Shown piece by piece: positions 9,684 to 17,529 of a stretch of DNA of 64,000 bases. The notes under the pieces were generated by a model. It was not told where the DNA came from. It saw nothing but the letters and a program-made list of their open reading frames with translations, and searched no databases. The first letter of the stretch is position 1. Every line of letters begins with the position of its first letter. This DNA is from an uncultured Jannaschia sp. Lineage in GTDB: Bacteria; Pseudomonadota; Alphaproteobacteria; Rhodobacterales; Rhodobacteraceae. The translations under genes were made by a program, and so were the position numbers. The stretch covers positions 983,001 to 1,047,000 of the forward strand of contig NZ_CANNEZ010000001.1 in the NCBI RefSeq assembly GCF_947503795.1. The letters are read 5' to 3'.

Positions 9684-10880
9684 TTATTCCGGCGTGACGT
9701 GGAAGACGCTGCCGTTCTCGAAATCGGTCAGGATGATGAAGCTGCCGTCGGGCTGGACCTCGATATCGCGGACGCGGCCGATGTCGCGCAGGAGGCGTTC
9801 CTCCTCGACCACCATCCCGTCGGCGTCGAGAGACAGGCGGACGACGCCGCCGGGCTTCAGCGAAGAGGCGAGGATGTCGCCGTTCCAGTCGGCGAAGGTC
9901 TCGCCCGCGTGGAAGGCCATGCCGCCGGGCGCGATGACCGGGTCCCAGAAATAGACCGGCTGCTCCATGCCGTCCTGCACGGCCTCGCCCGATCCGATCG
10001 GGCCGCCGCCTGTGAAGCCGTAGCGCTCGCCGTAGGAGATGACCGGCCAGCCGTAGTTCAAACCAGCCTCGGGGCGGTTCAGCTCGTCGCCGCCGGCGGG
10101 ACCGTGCTCGATGGTCCAGAGCGTACCGCTCGCGTCGACGGCCGCCCCCTGGATGTTGCGGTGGCCCAGCGACCAGATCGTGTCGATCGCGCCGTCCTGG
10201 CCGACGAAGGGATTGTCGTCCGGCGTGCTGCCGTCGGCATTGACGCGGATGACCTTGCCGTAGGTCTTGTCGAGATCCTGCGCGAAGGGCCGCTCCTCGT
10301 CGGAGAAATGCTCGCCCGTGGTGATGGCCACGGTGCCGTCTTCGAGGAAGACGGCGCGGCTGCCGAAATGCATCGGGTTCTGGCTGGCGGGGGTCTGGAC
10401 GAAGATATCCTCGACACCCGAGACCGATGCGAGGTCTTCGGCGAGCATCATGCGGGCGGCCGCGGTCGCCGAGCCGCCATCCACGGGCTTGGCGTAGGTG
10501 ACGTAGATCATCCGGCTGTCCGCGAAATCGGGGGCCAGCATGACGTCCAGAAGACCGCCCTGACGCGCGGCGACGACCTCGGGCGTACCGGAGATCGGAT
10601 CCGACAGCGTGCCGTTGGTCCCAAGGTGGCGCAGGCGGCCCGGTCGTTCGGTCACGAGCCAGCCACCACCCTCCGGCAGCGTCGCAATGCCCCAGGGATG
10701 CACCAGCCCGCCGGCGAGGAGCTCGGTCTTCAGCGAGACGTCGGAGGAGACGAGCTCGGCACGGAACTGCTCGGGGAAGGCGGGCGGGAAATCGGTGTTC
10801 CGCTCGCCATAGGTGAACCCCTGCGCAGTGGCAGCGAGGGGCAGGGCGACGAAAGCGATTGTAAGGGCGGTATGGCGCAT
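9684..10880 (-). CDS. PQQ-dependent sugar dehydrogenase (soluble aldose dehydrogenase, YliI-like)
   Basis: 398 residues with an N-terminal signal peptide (MRHTALTIAFVALPLAATAQ), so probably periplasmic. The mature part is the glucose/sorbosone dehydrogenase six-bladed propeller: LVHPWGIATLPEG, VTERPGRLRHL, GGLLDVMLAPDF, SLGHRNIQGAAVD, WTIEHGPAGGDELN and NYGWPVISYG match the PQQ- and calcium-site regions of the YliI/Asd family. It oxidises aldoses using PQQ; the exact sugar is unknown. The start at MRHTALT gives the signal peptide. No PQQ biosynthesis gene is in the window. Confidence 0.88.
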   Translation of the reverse strand: MRHTALTIAFVALPLAATAQGFTYGERNTDFPPAFPEQFRAELVSSDVSLKTELLAGGLVHPWGIATLPEGGGWLVTERPGRLRHLGTNGTLSDPISGTPEVVAARQGGLLDVMLAPDFADSRMIYVTYAKPVDGGSATAAARMMLAEDLASVSGVEDIFVQTPASQNPMHFGSRAVFLEDGTVAITTGEHFSDEERPFAQDLDKTYGKVIRVNADGSTPDDNPFVGQDGAIDTIWSLGHRNIQGAAVDASGTLWTIEHGPAGGDELNRPEAGLNYGWPVISYGERYGFTGGGPIGSGEAVQDGMEQPVYFWDPVIAPGGMAFHAGETFADWNGDILASSLKPGGVVRLSLDADGMVVEEERLLRDIGRVRDIEVQPDGSFIILTDFENGSVFHVTPE

Positions 10881-10944
10881 GGGATGGCTCCGGGTCGGCG
10901 TTTGCAGTGCCCGAAGATCTAGGGCGCGGATCCCGGTCGTCACC

Positions 10945-11613
10945 TCAGCGCGCGCGGCGCAGCGAATTGATCAGATAGCGGAATTTCTCGCCCTGCACGG
11001 CGACATGGGCGCGCATCAGGTCGGCGGCGGCCGCGGCGTCGCCGTCGGTCAGGGCGGCGAGGATCGCCTCGTGCTCGCGCATGGCCTGCGCCAGACGGCC
11101 CCGGACATGGAGCTGGATGCGACGGAACGGGCGCAGGCGGCGGTTCAGGCGCTCGGTCTCGGCGGCGAGGAAGGTGTTGCCCGATTGCTGCCGGATGAGG
11201 TCGTGGAAGGTGGCATTGTGGTCGTAGAACTCGTCGGCGTCGCGGCGGTCGACGGCAGCCCGGCAGGCGTCGTTCGCGGCCCCCAGGTCGGCGATGGCGG
11301 CATCGGTGGCGCGCGCGGCGGCAAGGCGGGCGCAGGTCGCCTCGAGCTCGGCCATGACCTCGAACATCTCCATCAACTCGACGGGGCCCGGCTCGCGCAC
11401 GAAGACGCCGCGGCGCGGCAGTTGCTCGACGAGACCGGATTGGGACAGGCGCTGGAACGCCTCGCGGACCGGGGTGCGCGAGACGCCGAACCGCGCCGCG
11501 ACCTGCACCTCGTCCAGCCGGTCGCCATCGACGTAGTCACCGTCGAAGATCGCCTGCTCGAGGTCGCGTGTCACGCGATCCGCGCGGGTATGGGTGGGGG
11601 TTGCGCCGTCCAT
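10945..11613 (-). CDS. GntR-family (FCD/FadR-type) regulator, probable malonate-operon regulator
   Basis: 222 residues. The N-terminal winged helix (about 10-75) reads RVTRDLEQAIFDGDYVDGDRL, RFGVSRTPVREAFQRL and LPRRGVFV, typical of GntR. The C-terminal FCD helical ligand domain contains DEFYDHNATFHDLI (metal-binding Asp/His) and MREHEAILAAL. The start is set at MDGATPTHTR because an upstream Met would push the protein into the divergent promoter. It is divergent from the TRAP/malonate operon across a 140-base spacer with matching operator-like repeats, so regulation of that operon by malonate or a derivative is a good inference. Confidence 0.88.
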   Translation of the reverse strand: MDGATPTHTRADRVTRDLEQAIFDGDYVDGDRLDEVQVAARFGVSRTPVREAFQRLSQSGLVEQLPRRGVFVREPGPVELMEMFEVMAELEATCARLAAARATDAAIADLGAANDACRAAVDRRDADEFYDHNATFHDLIRQQSGNTFLAAETERLNRRLRPFRRIQLHVRGRLAQAMREHEAILAALTDGDAAAAADLMRAHVAVQGEKFRYLINSLRRAR

Positions 11614-11640
11614 CGGGGTATGGTGCCCCGGAATATCCAC

Positions 11641-11669
11641 GTATGCAAGGCGGCGGTATTGTATGCAAG
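11641..11669. promoter_or_regulatory. Operator-like direct repeat in the GntR/malonate divergent promoter
   Basis: The 9-mer gtatgcaag occurs at 11641-11649 and 11661-11669, 20 bases apart, about two helical turns. The second copy sits in ttgtatgcaa, one mismatch from the TTGTATACAA palindrome common to FadR-type GntR sites. It lies next to a TTGACA box. Confidence 0.6.
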
Positions 11670-11673
11670 AACG

Positions 11674-11703
11674 TTGACAACGCATGCGGCCGCCGCCTAC
11701 CCC
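11674..11703 (+). promoter_or_regulatory. Candidate promoter of malonate operon
   Basis: A consensus -35 box TTGACA at 11674-11679 is followed after 18 nt by a poor -10 (tacccc, 11698-11703). It directly abuts the operator-like repeat, so repressor binding there would overlap polymerase. Confidence 0.4.
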
Positions 11704-11753
11704 TAGGGCAAGCGCGCCCCGGGGAGGGGGCGGCGCAGATCAGGGAGAACAGC

Positions 11754-12731
11754 ATGAAACTCGCACTCACGGCCACCGTGGCCGCCTTCGCGTTGACCGG
11801 TGCCGTCACGGCCGCCGAACTGCGCATGTCGCATCAATGGTCGACCGGCGATATCCGCCACCAGGTGGCCGAGATGGTGGCCGAAGGCGTCGCCGCCGCC
11901 GATGTCGACCTGGAGATCAAGATCTTCCCGTCCGCCTCGCTCTTCAAGGCGCGCGAGCAGTACCAGCCGCTGAGCCGGGGCCAGCTCGACATGACGGTGC
12001 TGCCGCTGAGCTATGCGGGCGGCGTCCAGCCGTCCTACAACCTCACGCTGATGCCCGGCCTCGTGAAGAACCACGACCACGCCGCGCGCCTCAACGAGAG
12101 CGCGTTCATGGCCGCGATCGAGGAGAAGATGGCCGAAGACGACGTGATGGCGCTGGTCCACGGCTATCTCGCGGGTGGCTTCGCGGGCAAGGATTCCTGC
12201 ATCACCTCGCCGGACGACATGGAAGGCAAGCAGACCCGCGCCGCCGGCAAGGCGTTCGAGCAGATGCTGGCAGGGGCGGGCGCTTCGATTGCCTCGATGG
12301 CCTCGTCCGAGATCTACAACGCCATGCAGACGGGCGTGCTGGACGCGGCGAATACTTCGTCCTCGTCCTTCGTCAGCTACCGCATCTACGAGCAGGTCGC
12401 CTGCTACACGCCTGCGGGCGACTACGCGCTGTGGTTCATGTATCAGCCGCTTCTGATCAACAAATCGACCTTCGAGGGGCTCACCCCCGAGCAGCAGGCG
12501 GCGTTGACCGAAGCCTCCGCCGCCGCCGAGGCCTTCTACCTGGAAGAGGCCAAGAAGGAGGACGCCGAATCCCGTCGCGTCTTCGAGGAGGCGGGTGTCG
12601 AGATCGCCGACATGACCGCCGAGGAGTTCGAGGCCTGGCGCGCGCTGGCGACCGAGACGTCCTACAAGGCCTTCGTCGAGGAGACGCCCGGCGGGCAGGA
12701 GCTGCTTGACCTGGCGCTCAGCGTCGACTGA
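11754..12731 (+). CDS. matP: TRAP transporter substrate-binding protein (DctP-type), probable malonate binder
   Basis: 325 residues with a Sec signal peptide (MKLALTATVAAFALTGAVTAAE). The mature protein is a DctP/TAXI-class extracytoplasmic receptor: LRMSHQWSTGD, then KIFPSASLFKAREQYQPLSRGQLDM, SSEIYNAMQTGVLDA and SFVSYRIYEQ, where TRAP receptors place their carboxylate-binding residues. It delivers substrate to the DctQM membrane pair. Malonate is inferred from co-location with the malonyl-CoA synthetase and decarboxylase genes, as in the matPQMAB loci described in Sinorhizobium. A strong hairpin follows the gene. GGGAG precedes the start. Confidence 0.88.
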   Translation: MKLALTATVAAFALTGAVTAAELRMSHQWSTGDIRHQVAEMVAEGVAAADVDLEIKIFPSASLFKAREQYQPLSRGQLDMTVLPLSYAGGVQPSYNLTLMPGLVKNHDHAARLNESAFMAAIEEKMAEDDVMALVHGYLAGGFAGKDSCITSPDDMEGKQTRAAGKAFEQMLAGAGASIASMASSEIYNAMQTGVLDAANTSSSSFVSYRIYEQVACYTPAGDYALWFMYQPLLINKSTFEGLTPEQQAALTEASAAAEAFYLEEAKKEDAESRRVFEEAGVEIADMTAEEFEAWRALATETSYKAFVEETPGGQELLDLALSVD

Positions 12732-12739
12732 TCCCGGCT

Positions 12740-12766
12740 CGGGCGGGGCGCCCCGCGCCCCGCCCG
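12740..12766 (+). other. Intercistronic hairpin after the TRAP receptor gene
   Basis: An 11-bp perfect GC stem (cgggcggggcg pairing 12756-12766) with a 5-nt loop starts 8 nt after the matP stop, with no T-run. Such structures after binding-protein genes can stabilise the upstream mRNA or lower read-through into the membrane subunits. Confidence 0.55.
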
Positions 12767-12817
12767 ACGGCACGCCCGCGCCGCGCGCCCCGTCCACCCG
12801 AACCGATCGGAGGCCCC

Positions 12818-13363
12818 ATGGCCGGCCAGACCACAGCACAGGCCGCCCGCGACGGCGGCAACCCGTTCCTGCGCATCGTCGCCTGGATCAGCACGCTCGC
12901 CGGTTGGGTTTCGGCGGCGATGATCGTCGCCGCGGTCGCCATCACCTGCCAGATGATCTTCGTGCGCTTCGTCCTGAACGGCTCCACCGTCTGGCAGACC
13001 GAGGCGGTCATCTACCTGATGATCGCGGCGACGCTGGTGGGGCTTCCCTACGTTCAACGCCTGCGGGGGCATGTGAATGTCGACCTGATCCCGCTGGCCC
13101 TGAAGCCGCCGATGCGGCGGGTGCTGGCCATCGTGACGCTCTCGGTCTCGGCGCTCGTGATCGGCGTGATGCTCTTTTACGCCTACGAATTCTGGCATCT
13201 GGCGTGGTCGCGGGGCTGGAAGTCGGACACGGTCTGGGGCGTCCGGCTCTGGATCCCGTACCTGTCGCTGGTCGTGGGCCTGGGGCTCCTTCTGCTCCAG
13301 CTTCTGGCCGACCTTCTGGCCGTGATCCTGCGGATCGACGCGCCCTTCGGACTGGAGGACTGA
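12818..13363 (+). CDS. matQ: TRAP transporter small permease (DctQ-type)
   Basis: 181 residues with four predicted transmembrane helices, the usual DctQ layout. Visible segments include IVAWISTLAGWVSAAMIVAAVAI, the FVRFVLNGSTVWQTEAVIYLMI region typical of DctQ, a central helix ending in FYAYEFWHL, and a last helix with YLSLVVGLGLLLLQLLADL. CGGAGG lies before ATG 12818. The four-helix subunit supports the large permease in sodium-coupled uptake. It stands between the receptor and DctM genes in normal TRAP order. Confidence 0.88.
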   Translation: MAGQTTAQAARDGGNPFLRIVAWISTLAGWVSAAMIVAAVAITCQMIFVRFVLNGSTVWQTEAVIYLMIAATLVGLPYVQRLRGHVNVDLIPLALKPPMRRVLAIVTLSVSALVIGVMLFYAYEFWHLAWSRGWKSDTVWGVRLWIPYLSLVVGLGLLLLQLLADLLAVILRIDAPFGLED

Positions 13364-13367
13364 CGCC

Positions 13368-14675
13368 ATGGATCCGCTCGTTCTCGGACTGCTCGTCGCC
13401 CTCGCCACGATCTTCGTCCTCTTCTCCGGCGTCTCGGTCGCCATCGGCCTGCTGATCGTCTCGGGGGGCTTCCTGATGCTGTTCGACGGCCTCCGCTCGC
13501 TGGAGCTGATGCCCGAGATCATGTTCGGCAAGCTCGACAATTTCGCCCTGCTGGCGATCCCGATGTTCATCATCATGGGGTCGTCCATCGCCTCGACCCG
13601 CGCGGGCGCCGATCTCTACGAGGCGCTGGAGCGCTGGATGACGCGGGTGCCCGGCGGCCTCGTGATCTCGAACCTCGGGGCCTGTGCGCTCTTCTCGGCG
13701 ATGTCCGGGTCCAGCCCCGCGACCTGCGCGGCCATCGGCAAGATGGGCATCCCCGAGATGCGCAAGCGGGGCTATCCCGACGGCGTGGCCGCAGGCTCGA
13801 TCGCGGCGGGCGGCACGCTGGGCATCCTGATCCCGCCCTCGGTGACGATGATTGTCTACGGCATCGCGACCGAGACCTCGATCGGGCGGCTGTTCCTCGC
13901 GGGCGTGATCCCCGGCCTTCTGCTCGTCGGTCTCTTCATGGCGTGGTCGCTCTACTCGACCTGGCGGTCGGGAGACGTGAACCTCTTGACCCCGCGCGTC
14001 TACACCTGGCGCCAGAAGGTCGAGATCCTGCCCCGCGTCCTGCCATTTCTCGCGATCATCGTGGGCGTGCTTTACGCGATGTATGGCGGCATCGCGACGC
14101 CATCCGAGACGGCGGCCGTGGGCGCGCTGCTCTGTCTTCTGATCGCGATGGTGATCTACCGGCTGTGGTCGCCCGCGAAGCTCTGGGACGTGCTGCGCGA
14201 CTCGACGCGGGAATCGGTGATGATCCTCTTCATCATCGCGGCGGCGGGCGTCTTTTCATACATGCTGTCCTCGCTCTTCATCACGCAGAGCATTGCGGAG
14301 TGGATCGGTACGCTCGAGGTGAACCGCTGGGTCCTGATGGGCGCGGTGAACGTGTTCCTGCTGATCGCGGGGTTCTTCCTGCCGCCGGTCGCGGTGATCC
14401 TGATGGCGGCGCCGATCCTGCTGCCGATCATCCTGACGGCCGGGTTCGACCCGATCTGGTTCGCGGTGATCCTGACGATCAACATGGAGATCGGCCTGAT
14501 CTCGCCCCCCGTCGGCCTGAACCTCTACGTCATCAACGGCATCGCGCCCGACATTCCGCTCAAGACGATCCTGATGGGCTCGCTGCCCTTCGTGGCCTGC
14601 ATGGTGGTCGCCATCATCCTTCTGTGCATCTTTCCCGGCCTCGCGACATGGCTGCCGACGGCGGTGATGGGGTGA
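13368..14675 (+). CDS. matM: TRAP transporter large permease (DctM-type)
   Basis: 435 residues, about twelve hydrophobic segments, normal for DctM. Conserved stretches include LLAIPMFIIMGSSIAS, SAMSGSSPATCAAIGKMGIPEM, AAGGTLGILIPPS and a late ISPPVGLNLYVINGIAP. It forms the sodium-driven transport channel in the inner membrane. It begins 4 nt after matQ and its stop overlaps the start of the decarboxylase gene (TGATG), so transport and catabolic genes are translationally linked. Confidence 0.92.
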   Translation: MDPLVLGLLVALATIFVLFSGVSVAIGLLIVSGGFLMLFDGLRSLELMPEIMFGKLDNFALLAIPMFIIMGSSIASTRAGADLYEALERWMTRVPGGLVISNLGACALFSAMSGSSPATCAAIGKMGIPEMRKRGYPDGVAAGSIAAGGTLGILIPPSVTMIVYGIATETSIGRLFLAGVIPGLLLVGLFMAWSLYSTWRSGDVNLLTPRVYTWRQKVEILPRVLPFLAIIVGVLYAMYGGIATPSETAAVGALLCLLIAMVIYRLWSPAKLWDVLRDSTRESVMILFIIAAAGVFSYMLSSLFITQSIAEWIGTLEVNRWVLMGAVNVFLLIAGFFLPPVAVILMAAPILLPIILTAGFDPIWFAVILTINMEIGLISPPVGLNLYVINGIAPDIPLKTILMGSLPFVACMVVAIILLCIFPGLATWLPTAVMG

Positions 14676-15910
14676 TGCGGCTGGGCGGCCTTCTGGGACG
14701 GGTCCTCGACCGGCCGCTATCGCTGGGACGGACCGCGCCCGACAGCCGTCCGCTGGACGCGCTCTGCCGCGCGCTGCTGGATGAGGCGGGCGAGGCGACG
14801 GGCCTGTCGCTCACGCGCACGATCCTCGACCGCTACGACGCGCTGGACGATGCCGGGCGGTTGGAGTTCTTCGGGATGCTGGCGCGGGACATGGATGTCG
14901 ACGCGGGCGAGGTGCGCGGCACGCTCGACGCCTATGCGGACGCGCCCGGCCGGGCCAGCTACCGCGCCTTCGCCCGCGCCGCCGAGCCCGCCCGGCAGGA
15001 GTTCATCCGCCGCCTGAACCGGGCGCCCGGTGCGACGGCGCGGCTGGTGCGGATGCGGGCCGACCTCTTGCGGCTAGGCGATCTGGACGGGGTGCTCGGC
15101 GCGCTCGACCTCGATTTCCGGCACCTCTTCGCGTCGTGGTTCAACCGGGGATTCCTGCTGCTGTTGCCCGTCGATTGGCGAAGCCCTGCGCTGATCCTCG
15201 AGAAGATCATCGCCTACGAGGCCGTTCACGACATCGACGGTTGGGACGATCTGCGCCGACGCCTTCAGCCGCCCGACCGGCGCTGTTTCGCGTTCTTCCA
15301 TCCGGCCATGCCCGACGAGCCGCTGATCTTCGTCGAGGTCGCGCTGACGCGGGGCGTGCCCGGCTCGATCCAGACGCTGCTGGCCGATGACCGCGCGCCG
15401 ATCGAGGCCGAGGACGCGGATACCGCGGTCTTCTACTCGATCTCGAACTGCCAGGCGGGGCTGGCGGGGATCTCGTTCGGCAACTCGCTGATCAAGCAGG
15501 TGGTGGCGGACCTCTCGGCCGATCTGGCGGGACTGTCGACCTTCGTGACACTGTCGCCGATCCCCGGCCTGATGAATTGGCTGACCGAGGGCACCCGGAG
15601 CGCCGACACCACCGATCCCGAGACGGTGCGGCGGCTGGCGGCGCTCTATCTGCTGGACGCCAAGCGGGGGCAGGGGCCGCGCGACCCGGTGGCGCGCTTC
15701 CATCTGGGCAACGGCGCGCAGGTCCACGCGATCCATGCCGGGGCCGACACCTCTCAGAAGGGGATGCGGCAATCCGCGGGCGCGATGGTCAACTACCTTT
15801 ACGACCCCGCCCGGCTGGCCCAGAACCACGAGGGGCTGGCCAATCGCGGCGCGATCGCCGCCAGCGGGCCCGTGAAGGCGCTGGCCGCCGCCGCCCGCCG
15901 CCAGAGCTGA
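14675..15910 (+). CDS. matA: Malonyl-CoA decarboxylase
   Basis: 411 residues. The C-terminal catalytic region has the family landmarks ISNCQAGLAGISFGNSLIKQV, TFVTLSPIPGLMNWL (with the Ser/His catalytic environment) and FHLGNGAQVHAIHAGADTS, and the N-terminal helical domain (about 1-120) has normal MCD layout. It converts malonyl-CoA to acetyl-CoA and CO2. ATG 14675 overlaps the matM stop; a GTG at 14672 is an alternative. Placed between the TRAP genes and malonyl-CoA synthetase, it completes a route from external malonate to acetyl-CoA. Confidence 0.92.
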   Translation: MRLGGLLGRVLDRPLSLGRTAPDSRPLDALCRALLDEAGEATGLSLTRTILDRYDALDDAGRLEFFGMLARDMDVDAGEVRGTLDAYADAPGRASYRAFARAAEPARQEFIRRLNRAPGATARLVRMRADLLRLGDLDGVLGALDLDFRHLFASWFNRGFLLLLPVDWRSPALILEKIIAYEAVHDIDGWDDLRRRLQPPDRRCFAFFHPAMPDEPLIFVEVALTRGVPGSIQTLLADDRAPIEAEDADTAVFYSISNCQAGLAGISFGNSLIKQVVADLSADLAGLSTFVTLSPIPGLMNWLTEGTRSADTTDPETVRRLAALYLLDAKRGQGPRDPVARFHLGNGAQVHAIHAGADTSQKGMRQSAGAMVNYLYDPARLAQNHEGLANRGAIAASGPVKALAAAARRQS

Positions 15911-15922
15911 CGGAGGCCCGCG

Positions 15923-17425
15923 ATGAACCCGCTCTACGACAGGCTGTTCGGTCGCCACGCGTCCCGAGACGCACCGTTCCTCCACCTGTCCGACGGGCGC
16001 GCGATCAGCCATCGCGACTTCGGTCACATGGCGGGACGGATGGCCAACGCCCTGGCGGCGCGCGGGCTGGTGCCCGGCGACCGGGTGGCGGCCCAGATCG
16101 ACAAGTCGCCCGAGGCGCTGGCGCTCTATGCCGCCTGCGCGCGGGCGGGGCTGGTCTTCCTGCCGCTCAACACGGCCTACACCGCGGACGAGGTGGGATA
16201 TTTCGTCACCGATTCCGGGGCGCGGCTGTTCGTCTGCGATCCGGGCCGGGCGGGCGAGATGGCCGAAGTGGCCAAGGCCGCGGGCGCAACGTTGGCGACC
16301 CTGTCGGGCGACGGGCGCGGCAGCCTGGCCGAGGACGCCGCCTCGGCCCCGTCGGAGTTCGCGACCGTGGCGCGAGGGGGCTCGGACCTGGCGGCGTTTC
16401 TCTACACCTCGGGGACGACGGGGCGCTCGAAGGGCGCGATGCTGAGCCAGGACAACCTTCTGTCCAACGCCGAGACGCTGGCCGAGGCGTGGCGATTCAC
16501 CGAAGGCGATGTTCTTCTGCACGCCCTGCCGATCTTTCACACCCACGGGCTGTTCGTCGCGACCAACGTGACGCTGGTGGCGGGGGGCGCGATGATCTTC
16601 CTGCCGAAGTTCGATGCGGGCGAGATGATCGCGCAACTGCCGCGCGCGACGGCGATGATGGGGGTGCCGACGTTCTACACCCGCCTCTTGGCGGAGCCGC
16701 GCTTCGACCGCGATCTCGTGGCGCATATGCGGCTCTTCGTGTCCGGCTCGGCCCCCCTCCTGTCCGAGACGCACCGCGCCTTTACCGAACGCACCGGGCA
16801 TCGCATCCTCGAGCGCTACGGCATGACCGAGACGAACATGAACACCTCGAACCCCTACGAGGGCGAGCGACGCGCGGGGACCGTGGGCCAGCCCCTGCCG
16901 GGCGTGGAGCTGCGCATCATGGACGGCGGAGTCGAGGTCGCGCCCGGCGAGACCGGGACCATCGAGGTGCGCGGGCCGAACGTCTTCCAGGGCTACTGGA
17001 ACATGCCCGAGAAGACCGCCGAGGAGCTGCGCCCCGACGGCTGGTTCATCACCGGCGATCTCGGGACGCGGTCCGAGGACGGCTACGTCACGATCGTCGG
17101 GCGCGGGAAGGACCTCATCATCTCGGGCGGGTTCAATATCTATCCCAAGGAGGTCGAACTGTTGCTCGACGACCAGCCGGGCGTTCTCGAAAGCGCGGTC
17201 GTGGGCGTGCCGCATCCCGATTTCGGCGAGAGCCCCGTGGCCGTCCTGGTGCCCGCGCCGGGGGCCGCGCCGGATGTCGACGCGATCCGCGCGGCGGTGA
17301 AGGACGGGTTGGCGCGGTTCAAGCATCCCGCCCGCTACGAGGTCGTGGACGAGCTGCCGCGCAACACCATGGGCAAGGTGCAAAAGAACGTGCTGCGCGA
17401 CCGCTATGCCGGTGCGTTCGGCTGA
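15923..17425 (+). CDS. matB: Malonyl-CoA synthetase (AMP-forming)
   Basis: 500 residues, an ANL-superfamily ligase of the MatB type. Motifs: the P-loop YTSGTTGRSKGAMLSQ at about 160-175, ALPIFHTHGLF, YGMTETNMNT, GWFITGDLG and the C-terminal NTMGKVQKNVL with the adenylation-half Lys. It activates malonate with ATP and CoA. Two ORF positions upstream, the decarboxylase uses its product. The gene ends the operon; a GC hairpin (17435-17451) follows. Confidence 0.92.
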   Translation: MNPLYDRLFGRHASRDAPFLHLSDGRAISHRDFGHMAGRMANALAARGLVPGDRVAAQIDKSPEALALYAACARAGLVFLPLNTAYTADEVGYFVTDSGARLFVCDPGRAGEMAEVAKAAGATLATLSGDGRGSLAEDAASAPSEFATVARGGSDLAAFLYTSGTTGRSKGAMLSQDNLLSNAETLAEAWRFTEGDVLLHALPIFHTHGLFVATNVTLVAGGAMIFLPKFDAGEMIAQLPRATAMMGVPTFYTRLLAEPRFDRDLVAHMRLFVSGSAPLLSETHRAFTERTGHRILERYGMTETNMNTSNPYEGERRAGTVGQPLPGVELRIMDGGVEVAPGETGTIEVRGPNVFQGYWNMPEKTAEELRPDGWFITGDLGTRSEDGYVTIVGRGKDLIISGGFNIYPKEVELLLDDQPGVLESAVVGVPHPDFGESPVAVLVPAPGAAPDVDAIRAAVKDGLARFKHPARYEVVDELPRNTMGKVQKNVLRDRYAGAFG

Positions 17426-17434
17426 GGCCGGTTT

Positions 17435-17451
17435 GGGGGGCGCCGCCCCCC
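17435..17451 (+). terminator. Hairpin at end of malonate operon
   Basis: A 7-bp G:C stem (17435-17441 with 17445-17451) with a 3-nt loop lies 10 nt after the matB stop. There is no clear T-run, so termination efficiency is uncertain. Confidence 0.45.
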
Positions 17452-17463
17452 GTCCTGCGGACT

Positions 17464-17495
17464 CCCCCCGAGGTATTTCGGGCCAGAGGAGGGGG
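17464..17495 (+). repeat. Dispersed intergenic motif, copy 1
   Basis: The core cccgaggtatttcgggccag followed by an AGGAGGGGG tail lies between the convergent matB and phosphodiesterase genes. A closely related inverted copy is at 34372-34398, and a weak one near 7157-7179. Confidence 0.5.
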
Positions 17496-17529
17496 CGTTG
17501 CGCTGGCTAACGCGTCGTGAATGCCTCGG

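Noticed and set aside
15074-17383. A 769-codon minus-strand frame opposite matA-matB
   Set aside because: Composition is Arg/His/Gly-rich and unlike a protein family, while matA and matB on the plus strand carry clear motifs.
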